DNA of 39,245 nucleotides from an uncultured Clostridia bacterium. GTDB taxonomy: Bacteria > Bacillota > Clostridia > Oscillospirales > Acutalibacteraceae. Position 1 is the stretch's first letter; each line of letters starts with the position of its first letter. The stretch spans positions 1 through 39,245 of the forward strand of contig CALWCD010000017.1 in the NCBI GenBank assembly GCA_944376265.1, read 5' to 3'. Position numbers and translations under genes: made by a program. This document shows positions 28,764 through 37,183 of this stretch, piece after piece. Below the pieces are notes generated by a model, which was not told the origin of the DNA, made no database searches, and saw only the letters and a list, made by a program, of their open reading frames with translations.

Positions 28764-28792
28764 TTGACAAGCCCCGAAGATTCGGGGATAAT
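28764..28792 (+). promoter_or_regulatory. Promoter of the transglutaminase-SLH gene, with a dyad in the spacer
   Basis: Consensus TTGACA (28764-28769) and GATAAT (28787-28792) are spaced 17 bp apart. The spacer holds a perfect inverted repeat CCCCGAA-GA-TTCGGGG (28772-28787), a candidate operator. Confidence 0.75.
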
Positions 28793-28863
28793 GGGGGTGT
28801 ATGTGACATGAAACCCCCTGTCTGCGGGAAAAGGGGGTGGCGGATAGAAAGGAGTTTTTGGAG

Positions 28864-30606
28864 ATGAAACGGATTTTGAAACGGTGGTGCAGTCTGCTTT
28901 TGGCGGGGTTGCTCCTGCTGGCGGCGGCCCCTGCGGGCGCCCTGGCCCAGGAAGGGGAAGCTTCCCCGGAAATGGGCGTGGTGTACCAGTGGGGAGACGG
29001 AGAGACCGGCGTGGCCCTGCGGGAGACCCAGGACAGTCTGGAAGGCGGGGACAGCGCCTGGAACCAGCAGGAGACCTTTTCCGCTCCGTTGGGCTCCTAT
29101 GACGACGGCTCCCTTTACGGCCAGCTGACCCAGCGGCAGAAGGACTGCTACAACGCGCTGGCGGACATTCCCCTCAGCCAGATCCTCACCGCTGCGGAAG
29201 TAAACGGCTTCCGGCAGGTGAAAGTCCGGGTGGACTCTCTCTACGGCCTCACGATGACCGGTTCCATCTCCGGGGGGACCTTTGCGCCCGACGCCTCCTC
29301 CCAGGCTCTTTACCGGGAGATCTACACAGACCTGTGCGCGGCTATCACCGCCCTGCGCTACGACCGTCCCGAAGCCCTGTGGCTTTCCAATATGCGCTAT
29401 GGCATTTTCTGGGAGTCCTCCAATGGGACGTCCGTGACAACCCGTTTGGTGACGTTCGCCTTCCAGCTGAGATACAACGGCCTGGAGCAGCAGATGCACA
29501 CCCAGCAGATGGCCAGCGCTCAGGCCATTGCCAACCAGGTGAACCGGAGCGCCGGCCTTTACCAGCAGGTGAAGCAGGTCCACGACCTGCTGGCTGCCCA
29601 GAGCACCTACTGCTACGTCCCCGCTGACAGCAAAGCCCAGGCCCTTTCCCACCAGGCCTACAGCTGCCTGGTGGCGGGAGACGCCTACGAGCCGGTGTGC
29701 GACGGCTATGCCAAAGCCATGAAGGTGGTGTGCGACCTGCTGGACATCCCCTGCGTGCTGGTGGCCAGCAAGACCCACATGTGGAACAATATCAAGATGG
29801 ACGACGGGGACTGGTACAACCTGGACCTGACCTGGGACGACATGGATGACAGCCGGATTTCTCACGACTATTTCCTCGTGGGCTCCCGGACCGTGGTGGA
29901 CGGCGCCGTTTTTTCTCAGCAGAAGGAGCACGTGGAAAAGAACCCCTGGGTGAATTCCAGCGATCTGAACCAGGTGACGTTCCAGTATCCCGTCAAAAAC
30001 CAGCAGGCCTATGAGGTTGTGCCGGGCGGGTACGAGCCCCTGCGTTTTCCCGACGTAAAGCGCAGCTCCTGGTATTATGACTATGTGGAGAGCGCCGCCG
30101 GTATGGGCCTTTTCACCGGGGACGAGAAGGGATTTTTCAATCCCGGAAACAAGATCACCCGGGCGGAGTTTGTCCAGGTGCTCTACAACACGGTGGCCCC
30201 TGACTATACTCTCACCCAGTCCCAATTCCGGGATGTGGCTCAGACCGCTTGGTATGCTGAAGCGGTGAACTGGGCCGCGGAACTTGGCGTGGTCACCGGC
30301 AAGGGCAATGGGCTTTTCGCCCCCGACGCCTCTATCACCCGGGAGGAGATGTGTGTGATCGTCAATAACTACATCACAAAAGTGCTGCAAGTGACCCCGG
30401 AATATGATGGCTATGTTTTTGCCGACGACGCTTCCATCTCCGACTGGGCCAAAAAAGGTGTCTATCACGCCTATGCTTTCGGACTGATCAGCGGCAAGGA
30501 AAACGATCAGTTCGACCCCCAAGGGAATACCCTGCGCAGTGAAGCCGCAGTGGTGTTCGTCAAGTCTGCCGCCCTGTTGGAGGAGCTGGGAGATCCGGCC
30601 GCCTGA
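28864..30606 (+). CDS. Secreted transglutaminase-like protein with SLH domains
   Basis: A 580-residue exported protein with a signal peptide (about 1-28, ending AGALAQ). The middle has a transglutaminase/cysteine-protease-like core with the triad Cys279 (PVCDGYAKAM), His305 (KTHMWNNI) and Asp321 (YNLDLTWDD). Three SLH repeats (about 397-575) end the protein and should anchor it to the wall. Bacterial members of this fold are mostly peptidases or amidases, so protein cross-linking should not be assumed. The ATG at 28864 has AAAGGAG 9 bases upstream; a start at 28837 lies before it and is rejected. It is divergent from the other SLH gene across 288 bp. Confidence 0.88.
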   Translation: MKRILKRWCSLLLAGLLLLAAAPAGALAQEGEASPEMGVVYQWGDGETGVALRETQDSLEGGDSAWNQQETFSAPLGSYDDGSLYGQLTQRQKDCYNALADIPLSQILTAAEVNGFRQVKVRVDSLYGLTMTGSISGGTFAPDASSQALYREIYTDLCAAITALRYDRPEALWLSNMRYGIFWESSNGTSVTTRLVTFAFQLRYNGLEQQMHTQQMASAQAIANQVNRSAGLYQQVKQVHDLLAAQSTYCYVPADSKAQALSHQAYSCLVAGDAYEPVCDGYAKAMKVVCDLLDIPCVLVASKTHMWNNIKMDDGDWYNLDLTWDDMDDSRISHDYFLVGSRTVVDGAVFSQQKEHVEKNPWVNSSDLNQVTFQYPVKNQQAYEVVPGGYEPLRFPDVKRSSWYYDYVESAAGMGLFTGDEKGFFNPGNKITRAEFVQVLYNTVAPDYTLTQSQFRDVAQTAWYAEAVNWAAELGVVTGKGNGLFAPDASITREEMCVIVNNYITKVLQVTPEYDGYVFADDASISDWAKKGVYHAYAFGLISGKENDQFDPQGNTLRSEAAVVFVKSAALLEELGDPAA

Positions 30607-30628
30607 AGCTTTAACATATGATCGTACG

Positions 30629-30654
30629 AAAGCCGTCCTTCGGGGCGGCTTTTT
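30629..30654 (+). terminator. Terminator of the transglutaminase-SLH gene
   Basis: The stem AAAGCCGTCC/GGGCGGCTTT (one wobble) with a TTCG loop is followed by a T5 tract. Confidence 0.92.
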
Positions 30655-30704
30655 CCGTTTCCGGAAGAAATGGGGGAAAATGGAGGGACTTGCCGCTTTT
30701 TTAG

Positions 30705-30733
30705 TTGACAAACCAGGCATAAGATGAAATAAT
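30705..30733 (+). promoter_or_regulatory. Promoter of valS
   Basis: Consensus TTGACA (30705-30710), 17 bp spacer, AATAAT (30728-30733). Confidence 0.72.
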
Positions 30734-30736
30734 TAT

Positions 30737-30786
30737 CTTTCAGGGGATTTTCCCCCGTGAAAGAAGAAAACCGGGAGCTTTCCCGG
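30737..30786 (+). other. Two-hairpin leader of valS
   Basis: Two short stems follow the promoter: CTTTCA-GGGG ... CCCC-CG-TGAAAG (30737-30763) and CCGGGA-GCTT-TCCCGG (30771-30786). The leader of about 75 nt is too short for a T-box and has no AGGGTGG-type T-box sequence or T-run. The role is unknown: stability, or a protein-binding site. Confidence 0.45.
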
Positions 30787-30812
30787 AGTAGGATTCTATT
30801 GGAGGGAACACC

Positions 30813-33440
30813 ATGAGCAAAGAGCTTGCCAAGGCCTACGAACCCCAGGAGGTGGAAGGCCGCATCTACGACTTCTGGATGAAGGGCGGCTATTTCCACG
30901 CCGAGCCCGATCCGAAAAAACAACCCTATACCATTGTCATTCCCCCGCCCAATATTACGGGGCAGCTTCATATGGGCCACGCCTGGGACGAGACCCTGCA
31001 GGACATCCTCATCCGGTGGAAGCGGATGCAGGGTTATTCTGCCCTGTGGCTTCCCGGCACGGACCACGCCTCCATCGCCACCGAAGCTAAGATTGTGGAG
31101 GCCATGCGGCAAGAGGGCGTCACCAAAGAGGACCTGGGCCGGGAGGGCTTTTTGGAGCGGGCTTGGGCCTGGAAGGACAAGTTCGGCGGCCGCATCCTGG
31201 AACAGCTGAAGCTGCTGGGTTCCTCCTGCGACTGGGACCGGCTCCGCTTCACCATGGACGAGGGCTGCTCCAAGGCGGTGCGCCACGTGTTCGTGAAGCT
31301 GTACAACGAGGGCCTCATCTACCGGGGCGAGCGGATCATCAACTGGTGCCCCAACTGCAAGACCGCCATCTCCGACGCGGAGGTGGAGTTTGAGGAGAAG
31401 GAAGGCTCCTTCTGGCACCTGCGGTATCCGCTGGCGGACGGTTCCGGCTCTGTGGAGCTGGCTACCACCCGTCCCGAGACCATGCTGGGCGATACCGCCG
31501 TGGCGGTCCATCCCGAGGACGAGCGGTACAAGCACCTGGTGGGCAAGAACGTGATCCTCCCCCTGGTGAACAAAGAGATCCCCATTGTGGCCGACGAGTA
31601 CGTGGAAATGGACTTCGGCACCGGCGTGGTGAAGATCACTCCCGCCCACGACCCCAACGACTTCGAGGTGGGCAAGCGCCACAACCTGCCTGTGATCAAC
31701 GTGATGAACGAGGACGGCTCCATCAACGAGAACGGCGGCAAGTACGCCGGCATGTCCGGCCTGGAGGCCCGCAAGCAGATCGTCAAAGACCTGGAAGAAG
31801 GCGGTTACCTGATCAAGATTGAGCCCCTCAAGCACAATGTGGGCACCTGCCAGCGGTGTCACACCGTGGTGGAGCCCCGTGTGTCCACCCAGTGGTTCGT
31901 GAAGATGGAGCCCCTGGCCGGTCCCGCCATCGATGTGGTGAAGGAGGGCACCATCCGCTTCATTCCCGAGCGCATGGAAAAGACCTATTACAACTGGATG
32001 GAAAACATCAAGGACTGGTGCATCTCCCGTCAGCTGTGGTGGGGCCACCGGATTCCCGCCTGGTACTGTGAGGACTGCGGCGAGACCATCGTCTCCGAGA
32101 CAGACCCGGACACCTGCCCCAAGTGCGGCAGCAAGCATATCCACCAGGATGAGGACACCCTGGACACCTGGTTCTCCTCCGCCCTGTGGCCCTTCTCCAC
32201 CTTGGGCTGGCCCGACGAGACGGAAGAGCTGAAATACTTCTATCCCACCAACACCCTGGTCACCGGCTACGACATTATCTTCTTCTGGGTGGCCCGGATG
32301 ATCTTCTCCGGCATGAAGCACATGGGCAAGGCTCCCTTCAGCACCGTGCTGTACCACGGCCTGCTCCGTGACTCCCTGGGCCGGAAGATGAGCAAGTCCC
32401 TGGGCAACGGCATTGACCCTGTGGAGGTTATCAACCAGTACGGCGCCGACGCTCTCCGCTTTACCCTGGTCACCGGCAACTCCCCCGGAAACGACGCCCG
32501 TTACAGCGAGGAGAAGGTGGCGGCCAGCCGGAACTTCGCCAACAAGATCTGGAACGCCGCCCGGTTCATCCACATGAACATCGACGGCCACAACGTGCCC
32601 TGCGCTCTGCCGGAGGCCTTGATCCTGGAGGACCAGTGGATCGTCAGCCGGTTCAACACCGTGGCGAAAGAGGTCACCGAGAACCTGGAGAAGTTCGAGC
32701 TGGGCATGGCGGTGCAGAAACTGTACGACTTTATCTGGGACGATTTCTGCGACTGGTATATCGAGCTTGCCAAGCGTCCCCTCAACTCCGAAGAGGACCA
32801 GGCCGCCCAGAACACCCGTCAGGTGCTGGTGTGGACCTTGACCAATACCCTGGCGCTGCTCCATCCCTTTATGCCCTTTGTCACCGAGGAAATCTGGCAG
32901 AGCCTGCCCCACCAGGGCGAGGCTCTCATCGTGGCCCAGTGGCCCCAGTATGAGGAAGGCCATGCCTTCCCCCAGGCCGAGGCGGAGATGAAGAAGGTCA
33001 TGGAGCTGATCACCGCGGTGCGCACCCGCCGCAGCGAGATGAACGTGCCCCCCTCCAAGAAGGCCCACCTGTACGTGGAGACCGCTTCCCCCGAGGCTTT
33101 CCGGACCGAGGCGGATGCCATCGCGAAGCTTGCCTATTGCAGCGGCGTGGAAGTGGGGGAGAGCTTCCAGCAGACCGAGGGCAGCGTCACAGTGGTGACC
33201 GCCGCCTGCCGGGGCTATCTGCCCATGGATGACCTGGTGGACAAGAAGGCGGAGACCGCCCGGCTGACCAAAGAGCTGGAAGGTGCCAAAAAGCAGCTTG
33301 CCACCGCCGAGGCCAAGCTGCAGAACGAGAAGTTTGTCAGCAAGGCGCCCCAGAAAGTTATCGACGGGGTGAAGGACAACGCCGAGAAGCTGCGGGAGAA
33401 GGTCCGCATGATCGAGGAGTCCTTGAAGGCTTTGCAGTAA
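30813..33440 (+). CDS. valS: Valyl-tRNA synthetase
   Basis: An 875-residue class I aminoacyl-tRNA synthetase charging tRNA-Val. The HIGH-type motif HMGH is at 53-56 and KMSKS at 525-529. The CP1 editing domain is present between them ([22 protein letters not shown]), along with the [12 protein letters not shown] segment typical of ValRS. A C-terminal coiled-coil arm (about 805-875, Lys/Glu-rich) closes the protein, as in bacterial ValRS. The ATG at 30813 has GGAGGG 6 bases upstream. Length and motifs are complete. It is followed by a separate promoter for folC, a common valS-folC order in Firmicutes. Confidence 0.98.
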   Translation: MSKELAKAYEPQEVEGRIYDFWMKGGYFHAEPDPKKQPYTIVIPPPNITGQLHMGHAWDETLQDILIRWKRMQGYSALWLPGTDHASIATEAKIVEAMRQEGVTKEDLGREGFLERAWAWKDKFGGRILEQLKLLGSSCDWDRLRFTMDEGCSKAVRHVFVKLYNEGLIYRGERIINWCPNCKTAISDAEVEFEEKEGSFWHLRYPLADGSGSVELATTRPETMLGDTAVAVHPEDERYKHLVGKNVILPLVNKEIPIVADEYVEMDFGTGVVKITPAHDPNDFEVGKRHNLPVINVMNEDGSINENGGKYAGMSGLEARKQIVKDLEEGGYLIKIEPLKHNVGTCQRCHTVVEPRVSTQWFVKMEPLAGPAIDVVKEGTIRFIPERMEKTYYNWMENIKDWCISRQLWWGHRIPAWYCEDCGETIVSETDPDTCPKCGSKHIHQDEDTLDTWFSSALWPFSTLGWPDETEELKYFYPTNTLVTGYDIIFFWVARMIFSGMKHMGKAPFSTVLYHGLLRDSLGRKMSKSLGNGIDPVEVINQYGADALRFTLVTGNSPGNDARYSEEKVAASRNFANKIWNAARFIHMNIDGHNVPCALPEALILEDQWIVSRFNTVAKEVTENLEKFELGMAVQKLYDFIWDDFCDWYIELAKRPLNSEEDQAAQNTRQVLVWTLTNTLALLHPFMPFVTEEIWQSLPHQGEALIVAQWPQYEEGHAFPQAEAEMKKVMELITAVRTRRSEMNVPPSKKAHLYVETASPEAFRTEADAIAKLAYCSGVEVGESFQQTEGSVTVVTAACRGYLPMDDLVDKKAETARLTKELEGAKKQLATAEAKLQNEKFVSKAPQKVIDGVKDNAEKLREKVRMIEESLKALQ

Positions 33441-33457
33441 AACAGGCCGGCGCGTTC

Positions 33458-33486
33458 TTGCGTTTTCCGCCGCCCTGTGCTATACT
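33458..33486 (+). promoter_or_regulatory. Promoter of the folC riboswitch transcript
   Basis: TTGCGT (33458-33463) and TATACT (33481-33486) are spaced 17 bp apart. Transcription would start near 33492, just before the aptamer. Confidence 0.78.
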
Positions 33487-33497
33487 TTCACAAGCAT

Positions 33498-33574
33498 GGC
33501 CCCCGTGACTGACGGGCAGGTGGGAGACCACCGGGGAGCGGGGAAAACGCCGAAAATGCCGTCCGTCTGGGCAG
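33498..33574 (+). ncRNA. ZTP riboswitch aptamer (pfl motif)
   Basis: The conserved features of the pfl/ZTP RNA are present in order: CCCGTGACTGACGGGC, a short stem-loop AGGTGGGAGACCACC running into CGGGGAGCG, a variable linker, and the 3' block GCCGTCCGTCTGGGCA. This class binds ZTP/ZMP, purine intermediates that accumulate when 10-formyl-THF is short, and turns on folate and purine genes. Placement directly before folC fits. The 3' block overlaps the terminator, so ligand binding should prevent termination. Confidence 0.9.
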
Positions 33575-33600
33575 TGCCGCTTGCGGCGCTGCCCTTTTTT
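33569..33600 (+). terminator. Riboswitch expression platform, intrinsic terminator
   Basis: A 12-bp stem (GGGCAGTGCCGC/GCGGCGCTGCCC, one wobble) is followed by T6. Its first bases (GGGCA) are the last conserved bases of the aptamer, making the two structures mutually exclusive. Confidence 0.92.
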
Positions 33601-33633
33601 GCGGGCGGCCGGATTGACAGGAGGGATTTTACC

Positions 33634-34920
33634 ATGACCTACGAAGAGGCATTGGATAACGTATATGGCCGGCTGGTGTTCGGCATCAAACCGGGGCTGG
33701 AACGGATTGGCGCCCTGCTGGAGCGGCTGGGCAGCCCCCAGAAGCAGCTGAAGTTCGTCCATGTGGCGGGCACCAACGGCAAGGGCACCTGTTCCACCCT
33801 GACAGCCTCCGCCCTGCGGGAGTGCGGCCTGAAGGTGGGGCTTTACACCTCTCCCTATGTGCTGGAGTTTCGGGAGCGGTTCCAGATCAACGGGGAGATG
33901 ATTCCCAAAGAGGAGCTCATCCAAGAGGTGGAGACGCTGGCCCCTGTGGCGGACCAGTTCGAGAAAGAGGGGGACCAGGTGACGGAGTTCGAGTACATCA
34001 CCGCTTTGGCCCTTCACTGGTTTGCCCGGCGGCAGTGCGACATCGTGGTGCTGGAGGTGGGCATGGGCGGCCGGTTCGACGCCACCAACGTCATCGACGT
34101 GCCGGAGGTGGCGGCCATCATGTCCATTTCCCTGGACCACACCGCCATTCTGGGGGATACCTTGACGAAGATCGCCTATGAAAAGGCGGGCATCCTGAAA
34201 GAGGGCGGCCGCCTGGTGCTGTATCCCCAGCAGGCCCCGGAGGTCCGGGAAGAGCTGGAGGACATCTGCAAAGAGCGCCATGTGGAGCTGCTGGTGCCGG
34301 ACCTGTCCCAGGTGAAGGAGCTGGACCGGTCCATTGACGGTACCACTTTCCAGGCAGGGGACCTGAAGCTGCGCACTCCCTTCCTGGGGGAGCACCAGGT
34401 GAAAAATGCCCTCACAGCCCTGGAGGTGCTCCGGGTGCTGCAAAAGCGGGGCTGGCCTGTAACGGAGGAGGGGATCCGGCGGGGCTTTGAGGGGGCTTTT
34501 ATGCCCGCCCGGATGGAGGTCATCTCCCAAAAGCCCCTGTGCCTGCTGGACGGGGGGCACAATCCCGGCTGCGCCCTGGCTCTCCGGGAGGCCCTGGAGC
34601 AGTTTGTGCCCCAGCGGAAGGTGGCCATTATGGGCATGATGTCCGACAAGGACAGCCGGGAGACCCTGCGCATCCTGGGACCCCTGTTTTCCCAGGTGGT
34701 GGCCGTGGCCCCGGAAGGGCTGCGGGCCCTGCCTGCCCAGCAGCTGGCGGAAGTGGCCCGGGAGTTCTGCCCCAAGGTGATCCCCGCCGGGTCCTGCCGG
34801 GAGGCGCTGGCTCTGGCGGTGCGGGCCATGGGGGACGACGGCGCCCTCATTGTGTGCGGGTCCTTCTACCTGGCAGGGGAGATCCGGGAAATGCTGCTGG
34901 ACAAGTTTGGGACAAGGTAA
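33634..34920 (+). CDS. folC: Folylpolyglutamate synthase (possibly bifunctional with dihydrofolate synthase)
   Basis: A 428-residue Mur-ligase-type enzyme that adds glutamate to folates, and in bifunctional members also to dihydropteroate. The ATP loop VAGTNGKGT spans about 44-52, followed by LYTSPYVLEFRERFQING, EVGMGGRFDATNVID and SLDHTAILGDTL, all diagnostic. A LLDGGHNPGC motif marks the C-terminal domain. The ATG at 33634 has AGGAGGG 7 bases upstream; an in-frame ATG at 33496 lies inside the riboswitch and is rejected. Control by the ZTP riboswitch means expression should rise on folate/one-carbon shortage. Strong terminator downstream. Confidence 0.95.
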   Translation: MTYEEALDNVYGRLVFGIKPGLERIGALLERLGSPQKQLKFVHVAGTNGKGTCSTLTASALRECGLKVGLYTSPYVLEFRERFQINGEMIPKEELIQEVETLAPVADQFEKEGDQVTEFEYITALALHWFARRQCDIVVLEVGMGGRFDATNVIDVPEVAAIMSISLDHTAILGDTLTKIAYEKAGILKEGGRLVLYPQQAPEVREELEDICKERHVELLVPDLSQVKELDRSIDGTTFQAGDLKLRTPFLGEHQVKNALTALEVLRVLQKRGWPVTEEGIRRGFEGAFMPARMEVISQKPLCLLDGGHNPGCALALREALEQFVPQRKVAIMGMMSDKDSRETLRILGPLFSQVVAVAPEGLRALPAQQLAEVAREFCPKVIPAGSCREALALAVRAMGDDGALIVCGSFYLAGEIREMLLDKFGTR

Positions 34921-35032
34921 GCTGTTTTCCGGGGAGTCTCTCCGGGAAAAAATGGAGAATTTCCATAGCGGCTGACAGACTTTGGCAAAAAATTCAACAG
35001 GCCCTTTGTAAAATAGACCCAAAGGGCGAAAC

Positions 35033-35076
35033 AAGGCTTTTGGAAAAGGCGAACCCTTTTGCAAAAGCCTTTTTTC
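35033..35076 (+). terminator. Terminator of folC
   Basis: A long stem (AAGGCTTTTG/CAAAAGCCTT, perfect 10 bp) continues inward with AAAAGG/CCTTTT and is followed by T6. It ends only about 40 bp before the spoIIAA start codon. Confidence 0.92.
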
Positions 35077-35116
35077 TACGCTTTTTTGGAACGCGAAGAG
35101 GAAAGGAAGGAACACC

Positions 35117-35434
35117 ATGAGTGTACAGCTCAGCTATAAGGAAGGGGTGCTGACCGCCAGGCTCTCCGGGGAGATTGACCACCACGCGGCCCGGGAGATG
35201 CGGGAGGCCATTGACGACACGGCCCAGAAGGTGAAGCCCAGGTGTTTGAAACTGGACTTTTCCCAGGTGCCGTTTATGGACAGTTCCGGCATCGGGCTGA
35301 TTTTGGGCAGGGTGCGGCTGGTGCAGTTTTGGAAGGGCAGGGTGGTGCTTTCGGGGCTTTCCCCCAACTTGGGGAAAATGGTGGAGCTCTCCGGCATTGG
35401 GAACCTGGCTGCCATTGAAAGGAGGGCTGGCTGA
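35117..35434 (+). CDS. spoIIAA: Anti-sigma-F factor antagonist SpoIIAA
   Basis: A 105-residue STAS-domain protein. In the forespore, dephosphorylated SpoIIAA (activated by SpoIIE) binds SpoIIAB and frees sigma-F. The phospho-acceptor serine lies in the FMDSSGIG motif (Ser56/Ser57). The protein is slightly shorter than B. subtilis SpoIIAA but complete. GGAAGG precedes the ATG, and the stop overlaps the spoIIAB start (TGATG), giving translational coupling. It is the first gene of a canonical spoIIA operon; no confident sigma-H or sigma-A promoter was found between the folC terminator and the gene. Confidence 0.94.
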   Translation: MSVQLSYKEGVLTARLSGEIDHHAAREMREAIDDTAQKVKPRCLKLDFSQVPFMDSSGIGLILGRVRLVQFWKGRVVLSGLSPNLGKMVELSGIGNLAAIERRAG

Positions 35435-35865
35435 TGAAACCCCTGAATCAGACCCAGATCAGCTTTACGTCCAATTCGGTCAACGAGAGTTTCGGCCGGG
35501 CGGCGGTGGCGGCGTTTCTGGCCCAGCTGGACCCCACCGTGGCGGACCTGACGGACATGAAAACCGCCGTGTCCGAGGCGGTGACCAACGCCATTGTCCA
35601 CGGGTACCGGGACAAGCTGGGAGTGGTGTACATAACCGTGAAGCTGTTCCAGAACGGAAAAGCCGTGGTGCGGGTGCGGGACAAGGGTTGCGGCATCCCG
35701 GACATCCAGAAGGCCATGGAGCCCCTGTACACCACCGGAGGCGAGGAACGGGCCGGCCTGGGCTTCGCGGTGATGCAGAGCTTCTGCGACAGCGTGCGGG
35801 TGACCTCCACCGTGGGAAAGGGCACCAGCGTGACCCTGACCAAGTACTTTGAGCCCAAAGAGTGA
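35434..35865 (+). CDS. spoIIAB: Anti-sigma-F factor and serine kinase SpoIIAB
   Basis: A 143-residue GHKL ATPase that binds sigma-F and phosphorylates SpoIIAA. The N-box (DMKTAVSEAVTNAIVHGY) and the G1 box (VRDKGCGIPD) are intact, followed by a GLGFAVMQSF G2-like segment. AAAGGAGG lies 11-18 bases upstream of the ATG at 35434. Its 3' end overlaps the sigma-F reading frame by 17 bp, so the three genes are tightly coupled, which keeps partner stoichiometry fixed. Confidence 0.94.
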   Translation: MKPLNQTQISFTSNSVNESFGRAAVAAFLAQLDPTVADLTDMKTAVSEAVTNAIVHGYRDKLGVVYITVKLFQNGKAVVRVRDKGCGIPDIQKAMEPLYTTGGEERAGLGFAVMQSFCDSVRVTSTVGKGTSVTLTKYFEPKE

Positions 35866-36517
35866 CCAAGACGCCTGCCGTCGGGCGGTGGAGGAAAACA
35901 TCGGCCTGGTGCACCTGTGCGCCCGGCGGTTTCTGGGACGGGGCGTGGAGTACGACGACCTGTTCCAGGCGGGCTGCGTGGGGCTGATCAAAGCGGCGGA
36001 GAATTTCGACACCACCCGGGGAGTGAAATTCTCCACCTACGCCGTGCCGGTGATTCTGGGAGAGGTGCGCCGCCTGTTCCGGGACAGGGGCGCTCTGCGG
36101 GTCTCCCGGGGGCTGCGGGACCTGGGCAAGCGGGCCCTGGAAGAGGCGGACCGGCTCCGGCAGGAGACAGGCAAGAGCCCTGGGGTGGCCCAGATCGCCC
36201 AGCGGCTCCAGGTGCCTGTGGAAAAAGCGGCCCTGGCTCTGGGGGTGGGTCAGGCTCCCGTGTCCCTTACCGACGGCGAAGAGGGGGGCGATTTGGACAT
36301 CCCCGTGGAGGCCCCTGAGGAGCGGATGACCGAGCGGCTCACCCTGTACCAGATCATTCACACCCTGGAGGAGCGGGACCAAAAGCTGATCCAGTACCGG
36401 TACTTCCAGGGCAAAACCCAGTCGGAGACCGCGGCCCTTCTGGACATGACCCAGGTGCAGGTCAGCCGCCGGGAGAAAAAGCTGCTCACCTACATGCGTG
36501 CCGCCTTCGACCAATAG
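35849..36517 (+). CDS. sigF: RNA polymerase sigma-F factor (SpoIIAC)
   Basis: A 222-residue sigma-70-family factor that starts the forespore programme. Region 2 (ENIGLVHLCARRFLGRGVEYDDLFQAGCVGLIKAAENFD ... KFSTYAVPVILGEVRRLFRD, residues about 16-75), region 3 and the region 4 helix-turn-helix (QSETAALLDMTQVQVSRREKKLL) are all visible. The start is uncertain: no ATG exists, and the TTG at 35849 inside spoIIAB is the best candidate, with no clear ribosome site; translation probably depends on coupling. The N-terminus is shorter than in B. subtilis, which has 255 residues. Identity as sigma-F rather than sigma-G rests on the operon. Confidence 0.92.
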   Translation: MSPKSDQDACRRAVEENIGLVHLCARRFLGRGVEYDDLFQAGCVGLIKAAENFDTTRGVKFSTYAVPVILGEVRRLFRDRGALRVSRGLRDLGKRALEEADRLRQETGKSPGVAQIAQRLQVPVEKAALALGVGQAPVSLTDGEEGGDLDIPVEAPEERMTERLTLYQIIHTLEERDQKLIQYRYFQGKTQSETAALLDMTQVQVSRREKKLLTYMRAAFDQ

Positions 36518-36519
36518 AG

Positions 36520-36558
36520 AACGCCCCGTCTTTCCCAGCGGAAAGGCGAGGCGTTTTC
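36520..36558 (+). terminator. Terminator of the spoIIA operon
   Basis: A 16-bp imperfect stem beginning AACGCC and ending GGCGTT, with inner CTTTCC/GGAAAG pairing and a CAGC loop, followed by TTTTCC. Confidence 0.82.
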
Positions 36559-36564
36559 CTGTCC

Positions 36565-37155
36565 TTAGAGGTAGTAGGTGCTGCCGGACTTTTTGGGCTT
36601 TCGGTCTGTGGGAAGCAGGGAGTAGAGGGTCAGGTCCACAATGCCCTTGTCCGGCCACAGGAACCCTTCCCGGATGGTGCCCTCCTTTACAAAGCCGCAC
36701 CGCTCCAGCACCAATACCGCCCGGTAGTTGATGGGCAGCACGAAGCACTGGATCCGGTGGACTCCCACGGTGTGGAACAGATAGTCCACGGTGGCCCGCA
36801 CAGCCCCGGAAGCGTACCCCTGACCGGTATACTCCTGGTTGAGGATCACCGACAGGGTGACGCACTGGATCTGGGTGTCAATGTGGGAGATCTCCAGCAG
36901 CCCCACCAGTTTGTTCAGGGTGGAGTAGATCCCCAGCACCACGCCCCGGCGTTCCCGGAACATGGCCTCAAACTGGCGCAGCTTGGCGCCGCATTCCCGG
37001 GGCGTCACCAGAGCGGCCTCCGGGGTGAAGCGGTGGCTGTCCTCGTCGCTGAGAATCTGCCAAAGGGCGTCCAGGTCCATATCGGTGATCCTGGTCAGGG
37101 TCACCTTTTCGCTGCTGATAAAGGGGTAACTGGAAAACAACAAGGAGCTTTTCAC
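36565..37155 (-). CDS. GNAT acetyltransferase (RimJ/RimL-like)
   Basis: A 196-residue acetyltransferase of the Acetyltransf_3 type, which modifies N-terminal or side-chain amines of proteins or small molecules; the acceptor is unknown. Family segments seen are RFTPEAALVT, VTLSVILNQEYTGQGYASGAVRATVDYLF (acetyl-CoA pocket, Q-x-G-x-A) and NYRAVLVLERCGFVKEGTIRE (the common N-x-x-A/S-x-x-V-x-E/L-K/R-x-G-F end). The start is GTG at 37155 with AAAGGAGG 7 bases upstream. It lies 28 bp behind the HAD gene on the same strand, probably one transcript. The Tyr/Lys-rich C-terminus beyond the domain is unremarkable. Confidence 0.85.
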   Translation of the reverse strand: MKSSLLFSSYPFISSEKVTLTRITDMDLDALWQILSDEDSHRFTPEAALVTPRECGAKLRQFEAMFRERRGVVLGIYSTLNKLVGLLEISHIDTQIQCVTLSVILNQEYTGQGYASGAVRATVDYLFHTVGVHRIQCFVLPINYRAVLVLERCGFVKEGTIREGFLWPDKGIVDLTLYSLLPTDRKPKKSGSTYYL

Positions 37156-37183
37156 AGCGCCGCCTCCTTTCCGAATGATGAGA

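Noticed and set aside
26770..30720. A very long minus-strand open frame of over 1,300 codons
   Set aside because: Only its last 601 codons are a gene (signal peptide and AGGAGG at 28575). The upstream part is antisense to the transglutaminase-SLH gene and stays open because of GC-rich third positions.
30734..30812. T-box leader of valS
   Set aside because: Too short, and lacks the AGGGTGG T-box sequence and an intrinsic terminator.
30507..33068. An 850-codon minus-strand frame opposite valS
   Set aside because: Low-complexity His/Gly/Val/Leu-rich translation typical of antisense of GC-rich coding sequence, no ribosome site, and valS on the plus strand is unambiguous.
33496..33633. N-terminal extension of folC from an ATG at 33496
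   Set aside because: It would translate the ZTP riboswitch and terminator; the ATG at 33634 has AGGAGGG and begins the conserved protein.
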